DNA of 64,000 nucleotides from Pseudobutyrivibrio xylanivorans (GTDB lineage Bacteria > Bacillota > Clostridia > Lachnospirales > Lachnospiraceae), in the NCBI RefSeq assembly GCF_010906925.1, contig NZ_VTVE01000001.1, forward strand, positions 1,240,001 to 1,304,000. Direction: 5' to 3'. The notes under the pieces are model-generated. The model did no database searches. It was not told the DNA's origin and was given only the letters and a program-made list of their open reading frames with translations. Positions within the stretch are counted from its first letter, which is position 1, and every line of letters starts with the position of its first letter. Below, in pieces: positions 7,842 through 15,897 of the stretch. Made by a program: the position numbers and the translations under genes.

Positions 7842-8771
7842 CTAGAAATCACTTAATACAAAATCTTCGTAAGCTGGTGGATTATCACTCAATCCATATT
7901 TCTTAACCTTTTCAACAAGTGAATCATATACTTCCTCTGTTATCTCAAGGTCATCATAAGAAATCCACTGAAGTGAAATATCAAGAACATCATCCTTCTG
8001 ATTTAAATACTCTTTTGCAACTGCCTTGGCCTCTTCCTCAGTAAGAGCATTTCCAGCTGCCTTGTACTGCTCTACGTATTCCTTGGCTGCTTCTGGTCTC
8101 TCATCTATAAACTTGTCAGTGAGGACAAGTGCGCAGCATGCACTATCTTCCCAAAGTTCATTTGATTCATATAAAACCTTGCCAGCTCCAATTGATACGC
8201 CCATAGCGCCAAATGGTTCTGCAACGCAATATCCATCAATTGTTCCTGCAGCAAGTGCTGAAGGCATCTCTGTAGGAGCGAGCTCCACTACATTGATATC
8301 ATCTATTGTTAAGCCATTTTCCTCCAAGGCTAGATTAACCAAAATATTGTGTGATGACTGTCTGTGAGGGATTGCAATTGTGCGACCTTTTAAATCAGCA
8401 CCATCTTTTACATCATTTGAAACAACAATTACATTGCCATCCTTATGACCAAGTGCAACTGCCTTAATTCCAACGCCCTCTGCCTTTGATTTCATAGCAA
8501 GCTCGATAAGTACTGATGCGCCGTCTACCTGACCTGAATTAAGGGCATCTAAAAGCTCTGGCCAAGAACCATATTTAACAAGCTCCACCTGAATGTTTCC
8601 ATCTGCGCTAGCTTCAAGTTCCTTAGCTTCCTCGAGAGCAGCAAGTGAATGAGTAATTGGAAGATAAGCAATCTTCACGGTCTCTTTTGATTCACTGGCT
8701 TTGGCCTTGCCACAGCCAACAAGTAAAAATGTTGATAAAACTAGCAATGTTAATAGTAAGTATTTTTTCAT
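7842..8771 (-). CDS. Solute-binding lipoprotein of the NMT1/SsuA type
   Basis: Captures the substrate for the importer encoded downstream. Residues 1-20 form a lipoprotein signal with lipobox LVGC (Cys20). The remainder is a type II periplasmic-binding fold, with GSWPELLDALNSGQVDGA near 68-85 and AAGTIDGYCVAEPFG near 175-190, as in SsuA, TauA and NrtA. Total length is 309 residues. It is the first gene of the operon; CGGAGG stands 10 bases before the ATG and there is no leader ORF between it and the promoter at 8830-8858. Confidence 0.88.
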   Translation of the reverse strand: MKKYLLLTLLVLSTFLLVGCGKAKASESKETVKIAYLPITHSLAALEEAKELEASADGNIQVELVKYGSWPELLDALNSGQVDGASVLIELAMKSKAEGVGIKAVALGHKDGNVIVVSNDVKDGADLKGRTIAIPHRQSSHNILVNLALEENGLTIDDINVVELAPTEMPSALAAGTIDGYCVAEPFGAMGVSIGAGKVLYESNELWEDSACCALVLTDKFIDERPEAAKEYVEQYKAAGNALTEEEAKAVAKEYLNQKDDVLDISLQWISYDDLEITEEVYDSLVEKVKKYGLSDNPPAYEDFVLSDF

Positions 8772-8811
8772 ATTTCTTATCCTCCGTATTTACGTTATTA
8801 ATCTTCCTCTC

Positions 8812-8917
8812 ACCTACTAGGTTGATAGGATTTTAGCAAAACAAAAGAACTAGGTCAATAAACCTAGTTCCCACATTTAATGATAGCGCGTTATCAACTA
8901 AATTTATAGCTAACGCA
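8812..8917 (-). promoter_or_regulatory. Promoter and two operators of the ABC-cooS operon
   Basis: On the minus strand -35 TTGACC (8853-8858), 17-bp spacer, -10 TAAAAT (8830-8835). The operator ACCTACTAGGTTGATAGG (8812-8829) lies immediately downstream of the -10, over the start site. A 35-bp dyad begins 24 bp upstream of the -35 (8883-8917), with proximal half ATAGCGCGTTATCAA and a weak distal half. The dyad overlaps the last codons of cobA-hemD, so it is not simply a terminator. Confidence 0.75.
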
Positions 8918-10436
8918 TATACGAATTAAATATACATTCAACTATTCCTTCATAAGAAGAAATATCAGCCTCTGCGGCCACCTCAAATCCTAGCTCTCTT
9001 ATTGTTCTAGAACATGCTGATCCTATTGAAATAACATCCTTTGGAAGAAAATTTCCAAAATTTTTTATAGCAAATCTTACATTACTTCCACTTGTGAAAA
9101 TTGAGGCATCACAATTTTGAATCTCAGATAGATAGTTTTCATCCCTATCGCACTCAACCTCTACATTCTCATAGCAGACAATTTTAGTTATCACATGCTC
9201 CTTTGAAACTGTATTTTCAAAATCCTCAGATGTGTTATTTTGACAGATCCAATAAATGCCCGTTCCTGGCGCCATAACCTCATTTAGCTTTATTGCTAAA
9301 TCCTTACCATTTTGAACCTCAGAAATCACGTCAGCTTTTATACCAAATTCCATAAGAGTGTTGGCGGTCTTCTTTCCAATACATGCAAATCTATAGCCGG
9401 CCAAAGATCTAACATCAAGACCTACATTCTCATATAAATTCCAGAAAAATGACTTCACTCCATTTGGACTGGTAAACACCACATAGTCCCCAAACTTCGC
9501 CTCTGAAATAAAACTCAAATCACATTTGATTGGCTCAATCGCTCCTGCCTTTGCAGTGATCACATCTGCTCCATATGAAATCAGCCTCTCCTTAAGTTCA
9601 TTAGGTCGATTCTGCTGTCTTCCACCTAGAATACTGTATTCAAATCTATCGATAACTGGAAGGAAAAACTTTTTACCAAATAAAAGTCTCTTCTCAAAAA
9701 AGCTAAGGTCATTAGAAAGTGTAACCACTTTTCCAACAACTATAATCGCAGGAGATAAAAGTCCAGCCTCCTTGACCTGATTTTCAATGGTAGAAAGAAT
9801 TCCAACAACCTTCTTTTGATGATTTGTGGTGCCACTTGAAATTACAGCTGCAGGAGTATCCTCTGCTCTTCCAGCTGCTATTAGACCTCTTGAAATATCT
9901 CCTACATGAGCAAGTCCCATGAGAAATACGTATGTGATGTCCTCATCAAGTAGCTGACTATAATCTATATCAGATATCCTGTCCTTTTTACTGTGTGCTG
10001 TAATAACCTGAAATCCCTTAGAAAGTCCTCTGTGAGTAATTGGAATACCAGCACTTGAAAGAGCCGCTATAGATGAACTAATACCTGGAACGACCTCTAC
10101 TTCTACATTCCTAGCCTGAAGAAAAAGAGCCTCTTCTCCTCCACGACCAAAAACATAAGGATCTCCACCCTTCAATCTAACAACAAGCTTATGTTTTTTA
10201 GCATTGTCGTAAAGCAACTGATTTATCTCATCCTGTGGAACTGTATGACAGTGGTTGGCCTTTCCCACATAAATCTTTTCACAATCCAGGGGTACAAGCT
10301 CAAGGAAATCACTGTTTAAAAGCCTATCGTATACAATGCAATCTGCCTGCTTTAGATATTCATATCCCTTTAATGTAAGAAGCCCTTTTTCACCTGGGCC
10401 GGCACCAACAAGTACCACCTTACCTAATTCACTCAT
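8910..10436 (-). CDS. cobA-hemD: Uroporphyrinogen-III C-methyltransferase / uroporphyrinogen-III synthase fusion
   Basis: A 508-residue two-domain protein. Residues 1-245 are a SAM-dependent SUMT domain (VGAGPGEKGLLTLKG near 10-24, DPYVFGRGGEE near 91-101, GIPITHRG near 130). Residues 255-508 are a HemD domain (VVFTSPNGVKSFF near 318). HemD closes hydroxymethylbilane to uroporphyrinogen III and SUMT methylates it to precorrin-2, the branch to siroheme or cobamides. It starts 3 bp after hemC. Placement behind the sulfite reductase operon fits siroheme supply. No precorrin-2 dehydrogenase or chelatase gene is in the window. Confidence 0.93.
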   Translation of the reverse strand: MSELGKVVLVGAGPGEKGLLTLKGYEYLKQADCIVYDRLLNSDFLELVPLDCEKIYVGKANHCHTVPQDEINQLLYDNAKKHKLVVRLKGGDPYVFGRGGEEALFLQARNVEVEVVPGISSSIAALSSAGIPITHRGLSKGFQVITAHSKKDRISDIDYSQLLDEDITYVFLMGLAHVGDISRGLIAAGRAEDTPAAVISSGTTNHQKKVVGILSTIENQVKEAGLLSPAIIVVGKVVTLSNDLSFFEKRLLFGKKFFLPVIDRFEYSILGGRQQNRPNELKERLISYGADVITAKAGAIEPIKCDLSFISEAKFGDYVVFTSPNGVKSFFWNLYENVGLDVRSLAGYRFACIGKKTANTLMEFGIKADVISEVQNGKDLAIKLNEVMAPGTGIYWICQNNTSEDFENTVSKEHVITKIVCYENVEVECDRDENYLSEIQNCDASIFTSGSNVRFAIKNFGNFLPKDVISIGSACSRTIRELGFEVAAEADISSYEGIVECIFNSYMR

Positions 10437-10439
10437 CTA

Positions 10440-11345
10440 TTAATTCTCCAGTTGCTTTTTTATTTCTTTAATAGCCAATTCAATCAAGCTATCATCTGCT
10501 GTGGTTCCATCTACAGAAACCTTTGCAAGCTTAGTACCATTTTCATCACCAAACAGTGCCTTTAGGTTATAGCCTGTATCTGTCTTTGAAGCAAAAGCTC
10601 CTATAGGCAAATGACAATCACCCTCTATCTTTTGTAAAAAACCTCGCTCTAAATATGCTATGCTATTGGACTCTTCACTTGATAGAGAGTTGACCATCTC
10701 AAGCAGCTTGGTATTTGACTCATTAAGCTCAAGGGCCAAAGTACCCTGAGCTGGGGATGGAATCATCTCATCTATATCAAAGAAATAATAATTGTCATTT
10801 TCAATGTGAAGTCTCTTTAGCCCTGCAGCAGCAAGAACTATTCCGTCCAACTCTGTCCCATCTGCAAGTCCCTCATTAAGCTTTTTTATTCTAGTATCGA
10901 TGTTGCCTCTTATTGGGAAAATATGAAGGTCAGGACGAAGTGCAAGAAGCTGGAAGCTTCGTCTCTTGCTTCCTGTGGCTACATTGGCTCCTTCTGGCAA
11001 GTCAGATAATTTATTACCATTTTTCAATATCAAAACATCTCTTGGGTCTTCTCTCAGCCATGCCTTAGCAAAAATAAGTCCCTTAGGCTGATCTGATGGC
11101 ATATCCTTCATAGAATGAACAGCAAGCTGTATCTCATCAGCAAGAAGAGCTCGTTCTATCTCATCAACAAAAAGTCCCTTAGAACCAATCTGATCCAGCG
11201 GTCTAATTTGATCTATATCGCCAGTAGTCTTTATTATAACTACCTCATATTCATTTTCAGGAAAAGCCTGCCTTAATCTATCAATTACATAATTGGTCTG
11301 TGCCAATGCAAGCTTTGAGCCTCGAGTTCCTACTTTTATTTTCAT
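10440..11345 (-). CDS. hemC: Porphobilinogen deaminase (hydroxymethylbilane synthase)
   Basis: Condenses four porphobilinogen into hydroxymethylbilane. Length is 301 residues. GTRGSKLALAQT at 7-18, the Asp region HSMKDMPSD at 77-85 and C244 in EGDCHLPIGAF (dipyrromethane cofactor attachment) are all present. It is followed by cobA-hemD with a 3-bp gap. A terminator-like hairpin (11405-11444) separates it from the JAMM protease gene upstream, so hemC-cobA-hemD may be only partly cotranscribed with the homocysteine genes. Weak A/T-rich promoter candidates lie in that gap. Confidence 0.95.
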   Translation of the reverse strand: MKIKVGTRGSKLALAQTNYVIDRLRQAFPENEYEVVIIKTTGDIDQIRPLDQIGSKGLFVDEIERALLADEIQLAVHSMKDMPSDQPKGLIFAKAWLREDPRDVLILKNGNKLSDLPEGANVATGSKRRSFQLLALRPDLHIFPIRGNIDTRIKKLNEGLADGTELDGIVLAAAGLKRLHIENDNYYFFDIDEMIPSPAQGTLALELNESNTKLLEMVNSLSSEESNSIAYLERGFLQKIEGDCHLPIGAFASKTDTGYNLKALFGDENGTKLAKVSVDGTTADDSLIELAIKEIKKQLEN

Positions 11346-11404
11346 AGCAAAATATCCTTTTTAAGAATTTTCTCTCTTAAAATTATCATATCCAAAAGTA
11401 TTAT

Positions 11405-11444
11405 AAAAGCCCTTTAACTTTTATACAAAAATTAAAAGGCTTTA
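11405..11444 (-). terminator. Terminator between the JAMM protease gene and hemC
   Basis: Hairpin whose arms AAAGCC and GGCTTT are extended by TTAA and TTTAA pairing, about 10-12 bp around an A/T-rich loop. It is followed on the minus strand by TTATAA. It lies just after the stop of the JAMM protease gene. The long A/T loop and short T-run suggest partial rather than full termination. Confidence 0.55.
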
Positions 11445-11450
11445 TACTCT

Positions 11451-11885
11451 TTAATAAAAATAATCTTGAGAAATAATTCTTAAATCTTCCTTTTCATAGA
11501 TGCCATTTTCGACATGGTAACTATTAAGGACTGGATTTTCTGCCATAAGAGATAAAATCATGTAGCTTGCCTTTGAATCAAAGGAAAGTCTGATATCCTC
11601 CTCTGATGGCCTTGATGGAGATTCTGGATGAGAATGCCAATTGCCAAGAGGCTTAAGGCCATTTGCTCGCATGTCCTTAATGGCCTGCATCTGGTCCTTG
11701 GGATCTAGAGTAAAATGGTCCTGAGCATGGTCAATGTTTTCAAGAAAATATACCTTTTTTATAAGTCTGGTCCCATCCTCTTCTTCCTCTCCTGCAATGA
11801 GTCCACATGCTTCTTCTGGAAGATGTTCCCTAGCGTATTTAACTATATCATCGTATATACGATAATCTAATCTTATTATTCTCAT
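11451..11885 (-). CDS. hcyD: JAMM/MPN+ metalloprotease for the ThiS-like sulfur carrier
   Basis: Zinc protease of 144 residues in the Mec/CysO-cleaving JAMM group. The motif is complete: Glu24/25 in PEEACG, and H84, H86, S94 and D97 in NWHSHPESPSRPSEED. The linked carrier gene (12721) ends GGGQ, one residue past the Gly-Gly that must be exposed. This enzyme would remove that extension, the role given to HcyD in Wolinella succinogenes. Its ATG overlaps the stop codon of the E1 gene. The metal ligands are seen; the substrate is inferred from context. Confidence 0.85.
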   Translation of the reverse strand: MRIIRLDYRIYDDIVKYAREHLPEEACGLIAGEEEEDGTRLIKKVYFLENIDHAQDHFTLDPKDQMQAIKDMRANGLKPLGNWHSHPESPSRPSEEDIRLSFDSKASYMILSLMAENPVLNSYHVENGIYEKEDLRIISQDYFY

Positions 11886-12721
11886 TATTGATTTTCCTTT
11901 GTCTCAAAGCGGCCTGCTGTCTCCTCGCAAACCTCCTGCTCATAGTCAATAAGTTCTGTAATTGTAGGATGGCTACCGCACACTGGACATTTGCTTGTGT
12001 CAGAAGGAAGCTTAACCTTTCTAAACTCCTGATTTACAGCATCATAAGTAAGAAGATGACCTGTGAGAAGCTTTCCAACTCCTACAATATATTTAACTGC
12101 CTCCATTGCCTGGAGTGAACCGATAACACCACCCATGGCACCGATTACACCTGCCTGCTTACATGTTGGCACTGCATCCTTTGGTGGTGGATTCTTAAAT
12201 ACACATCTGTAACATGGTCCCTCTCCTGGCACGTATGTCATGAGCTGACCCTTGAATCTGATAATACCAGCATGTGAAAATGGCTTCTTCTCCATTACAC
12301 AAGCATCATTAATCAAAAACTTTGCTGGGAAATTATCAGTTCCATCAATTACAAAATCGTATTCACGAATTAACTCTCTAATATTTGTTGAATCTACAAA
12401 CATGTGATAAGTCTTAACTTCCACATCTGGATTCATTGCATTCATAGTTTCCTTTGCTGATTTTACCTTTGGCTTTCCAATATCAGCTGTGCTATGAATA
12501 ATCTGACGCTGAAGATTTGATAAATCAACCTCATCAGCATCAACGATACCTATTGTACCTACACCTGCCGCTGCTAAATACATAGCTGCTGGAGCTCCAA
12601 GTCCTCCGGCTCCAATAATAAGAACCTTAGCATTTAAAAGCTTCTTTTGGCCCTTTGCTCCAACTTCTTTAAGGATAATGTGGCGGCTGTAGCGTTCTAT
12701 CTGCTGGTCTGTCATTGCCAT
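11885..12721 (-). CDS. hcyF: ThiF/MoeB-family E1 enzyme activating the sulfur carrier
   Basis: Adenylates the C-terminal glycine of the carrier at 12721 before sulfur transfer. Length is 278 residues. The nucleotide motif GAGGLG is at 37-42, the Asp-Arg region DEVDLSNLQRQ is at 63-73, zinc cysteines are C170/C173 and C245/C248, and C187 is a candidate thioester cysteine. The gene overlaps the carrier stop and the protease start, so the three are translationally coupled. In thiamin or molybdopterin clusters the same fold serves ThiS or MoaD; here metY, sir and the JAMM protease point to homocysteine synthesis. Confidence 0.88.
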   Translation of the reverse strand: MAMTDQQIERYSRHIILKEVGAKGQKKLLNAKVLIIGAGGLGAPAAMYLAAAGVGTIGIVDADEVDLSNLQRQIIHSTADIGKPKVKSAKETMNAMNPDVEVKTYHMFVDSTNIRELIREYDFVIDGTDNFPAKFLINDACVMEKKPFSHAGIIRFKGQLMTYVPGEGPCYRCVFKNPPPKDAVPTCKQAGVIGAMGGVIGSLQAMEAVKYIVGVGKLLTGHLLTYDAVNQEFRKVKLPSDTSKCPVCGSHPTITELIDYEQEVCEETAGRFETKENQ

Positions 12722-12927
12722 TACTGTCCGCCTCCCATGAAATAAAGGAATTCTACTGAGTCACCTTCCTTAAGAACAGTCTTATCTTTGTTCTCAGTTT
12801 CAATGAATTCGTCGTTGATAGAAACTGTTACATACTGTGGTGTCTCAACATTCTCAAGTTCAATAAGCTCTGGAAGTGTTAATCCATCTTTGTATTCTTT
12901 CTTTTCTCCTGCAACTGTGATTGTCAT
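12721..12927 (-). CDS. hcyS: ThiS/MoaD-like sulfur carrier with one-residue C-terminal extension
   Basis: Ubiquitin-fold protein of 68 residues. It begins MTITVAGEKKEYKDG and ends EFLYFMGGGQ. The terminal Gln means the Gly-Gly tail is blocked until processed, in line with the neighbouring JAMM protease. It would carry sulfide as a thiocarboxylate from sulfite reductase to MetY. Family knowledge: this HcyS route was described in Wolinella succinogenes. ThiS for thiamin is the alternative, but no thiG, thiH or thiC is present. The start follows AGGGAGGATTAGGAA. Confidence 0.85.
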   Translation of the reverse strand: MTITVAGEKKEYKDGLTLPELIELENVETPQYVTVSINDEFIETENKDKTVLKEGDSVEFLYFMGGGQ

Positions 12928-12943
12928 TTCCTAATCCTCCCTG

Positions 12944-13261
12944 TTAAATATTTGAATCAATCCAATCGGATAAATCATCGTAATCCTTGGCGCCAATTTG
13001 CTTATCAATATCCTTACCATCCTTGAATAACACAAGTGTGGGATTTGAAAGTACGTTAAACTCTTTGGCCAGATCACCCTCATAGTTAGTGTTTACTTTA
13101 TAAATGTTTAGCTTGCCTTCATAATCTTCTTCAAGCTCACACAACACTGGTGCAAGCTTTTTGCAAGCTACACAAGAATCAGAATAGAAATCTACTAATA
13201 CTGGGATTTCGCTATCCAAAACTTTTGACTTGAAATCATCTGCATAAATTCTAGCGGCCAT
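12944..13261 (-). CDS. Thioredoxin-like protein with CVAC active site
   Basis: A 105-residue thioredoxin fold. The active site is C30-V-A-C33 within DFYSDSCVACKKLAP instead of CGPC, and cis-proline is in VLSNPTLVLFK. An odd active site between a TusA-like protein and the sulfur carrier suggests a dedicated partner, for example donating electrons in sulfite reduction or handling persulfide. That role is inference. It is separated from the TusA-like gene by one base and from the carrier gene by 16 bases, clearly one operon. Confidence 0.85.
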   Translation of the reverse strand: MAARIYADDFKSKVLDSEIPVLVDFYSDSCVACKKLAPVLCELEEDYEGKLNIYKVNTNYEGDLAKEFNVLSNPTLVLFKDGKDIDKQIGAKDYDDLSDWIDSNI

Positions 13262-13262
13262 A

Positions 13263-13511
13263 TTACTCCTCCACTTTTCTTACATACAATGTGTATGTTC
13301 CATCTCCATTGTCATCTAACTTAAGCACCTGATGACCATCCTCTTTGAATGAACGAGGAACATTCTGCACTGGCTCACCATCATTTAAGCGAATAGCAAG
13401 AACCTGTCCGTCATCAAGCTCCTCGATTGCCACCTTTGCAGTAACAAAGGTCAAAGGGCAAACCTTATCAGTAATATCAATGCTCTCATCAAACTCTAAA
13501 ATCTCTGCCAT
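13263..13511 (-). CDS. TusA/SirA-like sulfurtransferase
   Basis: An 82-residue TusA-fold protein with the N-terminal C18-P19 pair in DKVCPLTFVTAK. The second proline of the CPxP motif is replaced by Thr, a variant common in assimilatory sulfur clusters. The ATG at 13511 follows GAAGGAGGATTAAT and gives the standard N-terminus; a longer frame would run into hairpin B. It would hold sulfur as a persulfide between sulfite reductase and the thiocarboxylate carrier. The exact step is not shown by the sequence. Confidence 0.85.
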   Translation of the reverse strand: MAEILEFDESIDITDKVCPLTFVTAKVAIEELDDGQVLAIRLNDGEPVQNVPRSFKEDGHQVLKLDDNGDGTYTLYVRKVEE

Positions 13512-13525
13512 ATTAATCCTCCTTC

Positions 13526-13612
13526 GCTGATTACGGTTACAAGCCTTAAACTCTCCCAGACTCAGCATAAAAAGCTTCCCTTGGGAGAGCTAAGAGCTTG
13601 TTACCTATCAGC
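13526..13612 (-). ncRNA. Long intercistronic hairpin, copy B of the structured element
   Basis: An 87-nt inverted repeat lies between sir and the TusA-like gene. The outer stem is GCTGAT with ATCAGC. The middle stem pairs GGTTACAAGCCTTA with TAAGAGCTTGTTACC (one mismatch, one bulge). The inner stem is CTCTCCCA with TGGGAGAG around a 23-nt loop. No T-run follows, so it is not an intrinsic terminator; it may be a processing or stability element. Its middle stem and loop length match copy A at 535-627. Confidence 0.65.
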
Positions 13613-13628
13613 TCATCTAAATTTTTCT

Positions 13629-14495
13629 TTATCCTTGATATGCCTTTTCAAGTCTCTCGCGTAGGTCATCTACACCAAGACGTGTAAGTGTTGCTCTAAA
13701 GCGCTCGCTTGGATTAGCATTTTCTTCAAAGTAATCAATAGCTGCATCAGTAACTCTGAAAAGTGTCTCCTTATCGCGAAGGATTGGAAGATACTCCTCC
13801 GCCTTATAAATCTTATTTCCAAAAGTACCACCGAAGGATACGATATATCCTGGTGTGCCTTCCCAAGCATCTGTAGGACAGCTCTTTACGCATCTAGCAC
13901 AGTTGTTGCATTTCGCATTGTCGATAATAACTTTTCCATCTTCCATCTTAAGAGCATTTTCACGGCAGGCCTTTACACATACACCACATGAAATACATGC
14001 ATCTTCCTTGTATTCAACTGTCATGCCACCTTTGATTCCTACATCATTTTCTTCTGCCTTAAGACAGTTATTCTGACAACCTGTAACACCAAACTTAAAC
14101 TTGTGTGGAAGCTGTCTACCAAAATATCTGTCATTTAATTCCTTTGCCAAAGTATATGTATCTATACATCCTGAAGGACAGATTTCAGAACCCTGACAGG
14201 CTGTGATTGTTCTAACTCTAGGACCGCAGACACCAGTGTAAACACCACCTTCTTCAAGCTCATTTTTCACCTGCTCTAAGTCATTTACATGAATAAATGG
14301 AATCTCAATACCCTGACGAGATGTCATATGGATATATCCATGTCCATATTTCTCTGCAACCTCAGCCACAACCTTAATCTGATTTGCATCAAGATTACCA
14401 CCTACTACAGCAAGTCTAAGTGAACCATAGCCTTTCTGTACCTGACTCATAAATCCGCCAGCTTTAAGAGCCTTGTAATCAATTTTTTCTGCCAT
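13629..14495 (-). CDS. sir: Siroheme sulfite reductase with fused ferredoxin domain
   Basis: Reduces sulfite to sulfide in six electron steps. Length is 288 residues, a compact anaerobic type. The siroheme-[4Fe-4S] cysteines are C100-x5-C106 (CQGSEIC) and C140-x3-C144 (CQNNC). Two 4Fe-4S motifs follow: C167, C170, C173, C177 and C196, C199, C202, C206. An N-terminal ferrite-reductase-like half occupies 20-90. It lies between metY2 and the TusA, thioredoxin and carrier genes, and siroheme genes are further along. A small nitrite-reductase role is possible by fold, but the operon is all sulfur. Confidence 0.9.
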   Translation of the reverse strand: MAEKIDYKALKAGGFMSQVQKGYGSLRLAVVGGNLDANQIKVVAEVAEKYGHGYIHMTSRQGIEIPFIHVNDLEQVKNELEEGGVYTGVCGPRVRTITACQGSEICPSGCIDTYTLAKELNDRYFGRQLPHKFKFGVTGCQNNCLKAEENDVGIKGGMTVEYKEDACISCGVCVKACRENALKMEDGKVIIDNAKCNNCARCVKSCPTDAWEGTPGYIVSFGGTFGNKIYKAEEYLPILRDKETLFRVTDAAIDYFEENANPSERFRATLTRLGVDDLRERLEKAYQG

Positions 14496-14537
14496 CTTAT
14501 ACTCCTTTACATTGCTGGTCTTGGCCAGCTGATTAAA

Positions 14538-15758
14538 TTAATTTATTGCCTGCTTGAAATCAGCAATCAAATCGTCTATGTCCTCAATACCTACGGAAAT
14601 ACGTATCAAGTCATCATATACTCCGGAATCTTCAAGCTCTTTTTCAGTGCTATGAAGAGATATGGTTGATGATGGATGTACCACCAGAGTCTTTGTATCT
14701 CCAATATTCGAAAGAATAAATGGTATTTGAAGCTTATTCATTATTTCAAATGCTCGTTCCTTAGAGCCTACGCGAATGGTAAGTATTCCACCAAATCCAT
14801 TTTTCAAAACCCTTTTTGCTACATCATGCCAATCACTTGATTCAAGTCCAGGATAATTGACTTTAATATCCTTATAGTTCTCTTCAAACCATTTAGCCAA
14901 TTGATATGCATTATCTGATTGTCTATCCATTCGAAGTCCAAGTGTTTCAAGGCCTATAATATTAAGATATGCATTAAGTGGTGATAGACATACACCTACA
15001 TTTCTGTACAAACCATTTCTCAGCTTACTTACAAAGGCAAACTTTCCAAACTTAAGATACTCTCCTAACACTGGATATCTGTCCTTTGTCCATTTGAAAT
15101 TGCCACTGTCTGTAAGAATACCGCTGATAGAATTACTGCTTCCGTTTATGTATTTAGAAGAAGAATTGACTACAATGTCTGCTCCATGCTCTATTGCCTT
15201 TACCAAATAAGGTGTTGCTGTTGTGTTATCAAGAACTAACGGAACACCATGGCTATGGGCAATCTCTGCCAGCTTATCAATATCAGTTACGTCCAAACAG
15301 GGATTCCCGATGGTCTCTGCAAATACCACCTTGGTTTTATCCGTAAATGCGTTTTCAATCTCATCCCAATCATTGTTCTTTACATATATTGTCTTTATTC
15401 CAAAGGCCTCTATATCTCTAAACAAATCGATGGAGCCACCGTACAAACTGGCGCTTGATATAATCTCATCTCCAGCCTGCAAAATATTTAAAAGAGCCAT
15501 TGATATGGCAGCCATTCCGCTGGCGCAAGCCACAGATGCAAGACCACCTTCTAATTTATTGATTCGCTCTTCAAAAGCTGAAACCGTTGGGTTCGCAACT
15601 CTCGTATAACAAAACCCCATCTTTCTTCCGCCAAAAATACCTGCCAAGTCCTCAGAGGTTTCTTGTTCAAAAGCACTGCTTTGATATATAGGTGGCAATG
15701 TTGCACCTTTGGAGTCTTTGATTTTTCCTGCATGTAAAAGATCTGTGTTGAATCCCAC
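14538..15758 (-). CDS. metY: O-acetylhomoserine sulfhydrylase-like enzyme (second copy)
   Basis: PLP enzyme of about 406 residues, the Cys/Met metabolism family. The PLP lysine is in NSSSKYINGSSNS (about residue 204), DNTTATP precedes it, and GFCYTRVANPT is at the substrate end. It is clearly diverged from the metY at 1643 and lacks part of the 230-290 insertion. A GTG at 15767 opens the frame, but AGAGGTGA sits 5 bases before the GTG at 15758, so I take the latter. First in the operon with sir and the carrier system, it is the likely acceptor of thiocarboxylate sulfur to make homocysteine. Confidence 0.9.
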   Translation of the reverse strand: MGFNTDLLHAGKIKDSKGATLPPIYQSSAFEQETSEDLAGIFGGRKMGFCYTRVANPTVSAFEERINKLEGGLASVACASGMAAISMALLNILQAGDEIISSASLYGGSIDLFRDIEAFGIKTIYVKNNDWDEIENAFTDKTKVVFAETIGNPCLDVTDIDKLAEIAHSHGVPLVLDNTTATPYLVKAIEHGADIVVNSSSKYINGSSNSISGILTDSGNFKWTKDRYPVLGEYLKFGKFAFVSKLRNGLYRNVGVCLSPLNAYLNIIGLETLGLRMDRQSDNAYQLAKWFEENYKDIKVNYPGLESSDWHDVAKRVLKNGFGGILTIRVGSKERAFEIMNKLQIPFILSNIGDTKTLVVHPSSTISLHSTEKELEDSGVYDDLIRISVGIEDIDDLIADFKQAIN

Positions 15759-15788
15759 CCATGTCACCTCTTTTCCTTTGAACTATTT

Positions 15789-15894
15789 ACCTATTGGGTT
15801 AGTAGGATATTATCAAAACATAGGTGCCGGGTCAATAAATGTAGCTCCTACAATAAATGATAGCTAGCTATAAACTGAATTTATAACTGGTTAT
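15789..15894 (-). promoter_or_regulatory. Promoter and two operators of the metY2-sir operon
   Basis: On the minus strand -35 TTGACC (15830-15835), 17-bp spacer, -10 TAATAT (15807-15812). Operator ACCTATTGGGTTAGTAGG (15789-15806) covers the start region. The 35-bp dyad (15860-15894) begins 24 bp upstream of the -35, with proximal half ATAGCTAGCTATAAA. It sits 3 bp after the cysN stop and has little T-run, so regulation is a better reading than termination. Confidence 0.78.
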
Positions 15895-15897
15895 TTT

